Assembly: GCF_009856825.1 (NCBI RefSeq) | Contig: NZ_WVTD01000002.1 | Location: 186,001 to 250,000 of the forward strand | DNA from: Novosphingobium silvae | GTDB taxonomy: Bacteria; Pseudomonadota; Alphaproteobacteria; Sphingomonadales; Sphingomonadaceae | Reading direction: 5' to 3' | DNA length: 64,000 nucleotides | Shown: positions 63,130-64,000 of the stretch, in pieces | Numbering within the stretch: the stretch's first letter is position 1 | Layout of the letters: every line of letters starts with the position of its first letter | Program-made: the position numbers and the translations under genes | The notes under the pieces: model-generated | The model's input: the letters and a program-made list of their open reading frames with translations, nothing else | The model's database searches: none | Told to the model about the DNA's origin: nothing

Positions 63130-64000
63130 TCAGTACTGCACGGTTTCCGTCACTCCCTCGAACTGTCTGGCGGCCAGGTAGCGCTCGGCGTCCAGTGCCG
63201 CCATGCAGCCCATTCCGGCGGCAGTGATGGCCTGACGATAGACGTGGTCGGAAACGTCTCCGGCGGCGAAAACACCCGGAACATCCGTCTTGGGGGTGCC
63301 GGGCTGCACCAGGAGATAGCCGGTCTCGTCCATCGCCAGCTTGCCCTTGAAGAGCTCCGTTGCAGGGGCATGCCCGATAGCCACGAAAGCACCGTCCGCC
63401 AGCACGTCGCTCTGCTCGCCGGTCTGGGTGTCGATCAGCGCCACAGCGCGCAGAGCACCATCCTCACCCGGCATGAAGCGATCCACGCGCTTGTTCCACA
63501 TCACCGAGATCTTGGGATGGGCAAAAAGGCGATCCTGAAGGATCTTCTCGGCACGCAGGGAATCGCGCCGGTGGATCAGGACGACGTCGTCGGAGTGATT
63601 GGTAAGATACAGCGCTTCCTCCACGGCAGTGTTGCCGCCGCCGATGACGACGACCTTCTTGCCGCGGTAGAAGAACCCGTCGCAAGTCGCGCAGGCAGAG
63701 ACGCCCTTCCCGGAAAGCTCCTGCTCCCCGGGCACGCCCAACCACTGCGCCTGCGCCCCCGTCGCAATGACGAGCGTATCGCCCTCGTAGATGTCGCCGC
63801 CGTCACCTCTGGCAATGAACGTCTCTCCGGAAAGATCGACGCTGGTGATCGTGTCCCACATCATGCGGGTGCCAACGTGAACGGCCTGAGCCTCCATCTC
63901 CTGCATCAGCCACGGCCCCTGGATAACCTCGCGGAAGCCCGGGTAATTCTCCACATCGGTGGTGATGGTCAGCTGACCGCCCGGCTGCAATCCCTGCACG
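63130..64000 (-). CDS. trxB: Thioredoxin reductase (N-terminus beyond the window)
   Basis: 289 residues seen; the first ~40 residues with the FAD motif lie past the right edge. The redox-active CATC is in VSACATCDGFFYRGK, the NADPH motif VIGGGNTAVEEALYL is present, and the C-terminal FAD segment GVFAAGDVSDHVYRQAITAAGMG closes the domain. It reduces thioredoxin with NADPH. The frame runs to the window end. Confidence 0.93.
   Translation of the reverse strand, partial: VQGLQPGGQLTITTDVENYPGFREVIQGPWLMQEMEAQAVHVGTRMMWDTITSVDLSGETFIARGDGGDIYEGDTLVIATGAQAQWLGVPGEQELSGKGVSACATCDGFFYRGKKVVVIGGGNTAVEEALYLTNHSDDVVLIHRRDSLRAEKILQDRLFAHPKISVMWNKRVDRFMPGEDGALRAVALIDTQTGEQSDVLADGAFVAIGHAPATELFKGKLAMDETGYLLVQPGTPKTDVPGVFAAGDVSDHVYRQAITAAGMGCMAALDAERYLAARQFEGVTETVQY

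Overview
The window is GC-rich, densely packed alphaproteobacterial chromosome. The gene content points to the order Sphingomonadales, probably Novosphingobium or a close relative (inference). Supporting signs are a BolA/DnaJ-like/CobS neighbourhood, hisG-hisD-nusB-thiL-hppA, an RNase E with an acidic insert in its S1 domain, sdhB-thioesterase-zapE, and a complete exosortase-A (XrtA) exopolysaccharide locus. No rRNA, phage, insertion sequence or CRISPR was seen.

Layout. 0-7.4 kb: an HNH-type gene, cobS, then a compact cassette under a divergent HxlR regulator (three glyoxalase-fold proteins, two GSTs, a DUF1428 protein and a frameshifted SRPBCC gene), wedged between cobS and the dnaJ-like/bolA pair. 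7.5-13.3 kb: hisG-hisD-nusB-thiL, the proton-pumping pyrophosphatase and tRNA-Leu(CAA). 13.3-16.2 kb: small exported proteins, an inositol-monophosphatase-family enzyme and efp. 16.5-31.2 kb: a catabolic region with a binding-protein-fold sensor-like protein, an SDR, two large/small acyl-CoA dehydrogenase pairs facing apart, a Rieske protein, a CDF transporter, an orphan E1 alpha/beta pair, a flavoprotein of the ketosteroid dehydrogenase/fumarate reductase family, an enoyl-CoA hydratase-like protein and an exported esterase. This suggests beta-oxidation of a bulky, perhaps steroid- or terpene-like, acyl-CoA. 31.6-38.6 kb: PBP1A, amidase and RNase E. 39.2-44.3 kb: sdhB, a thioesterase, zapE and a CHASE2-EAL c-di-GMP phosphodiesterase.

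44.5-63.1 kb is the XrtA locus. The minus-strand genes encode polymer export, chain-length control and its tyrosine kinase, an outer-membrane barrel, an AAA ATPase, a deacetylase, a FemAB-like transferase, a glycosyltransferase, an exosortase-EpsI fusion and a glutamine amidotransferase. A second arm (PLP decarboxylase, AMP-dependent ligase, GNAT/FemAB-like transferase, acyl carrier protein, two odd alpha/beta hydrolases) looks like a carrier-protein pathway that makes and attaches an acyl or amino group. Thioredoxin reductase runs off the right edge.

The most unexpected signal is between zapE and the EAL gene, on the minus strand at about 41.72-41.91 kb. It is a compact unit with a promoter-like sequence containing a palindrome, a 5' hairpin, a 15-codon ORF with three Trp codons, and a strong Rho-independent terminator. 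It resembles a Trp attenuator leader of the rhizobial trpL type, but no gene lies behind it on that strand. It could be an orphan attenuator or a trans-acting leader RNA.
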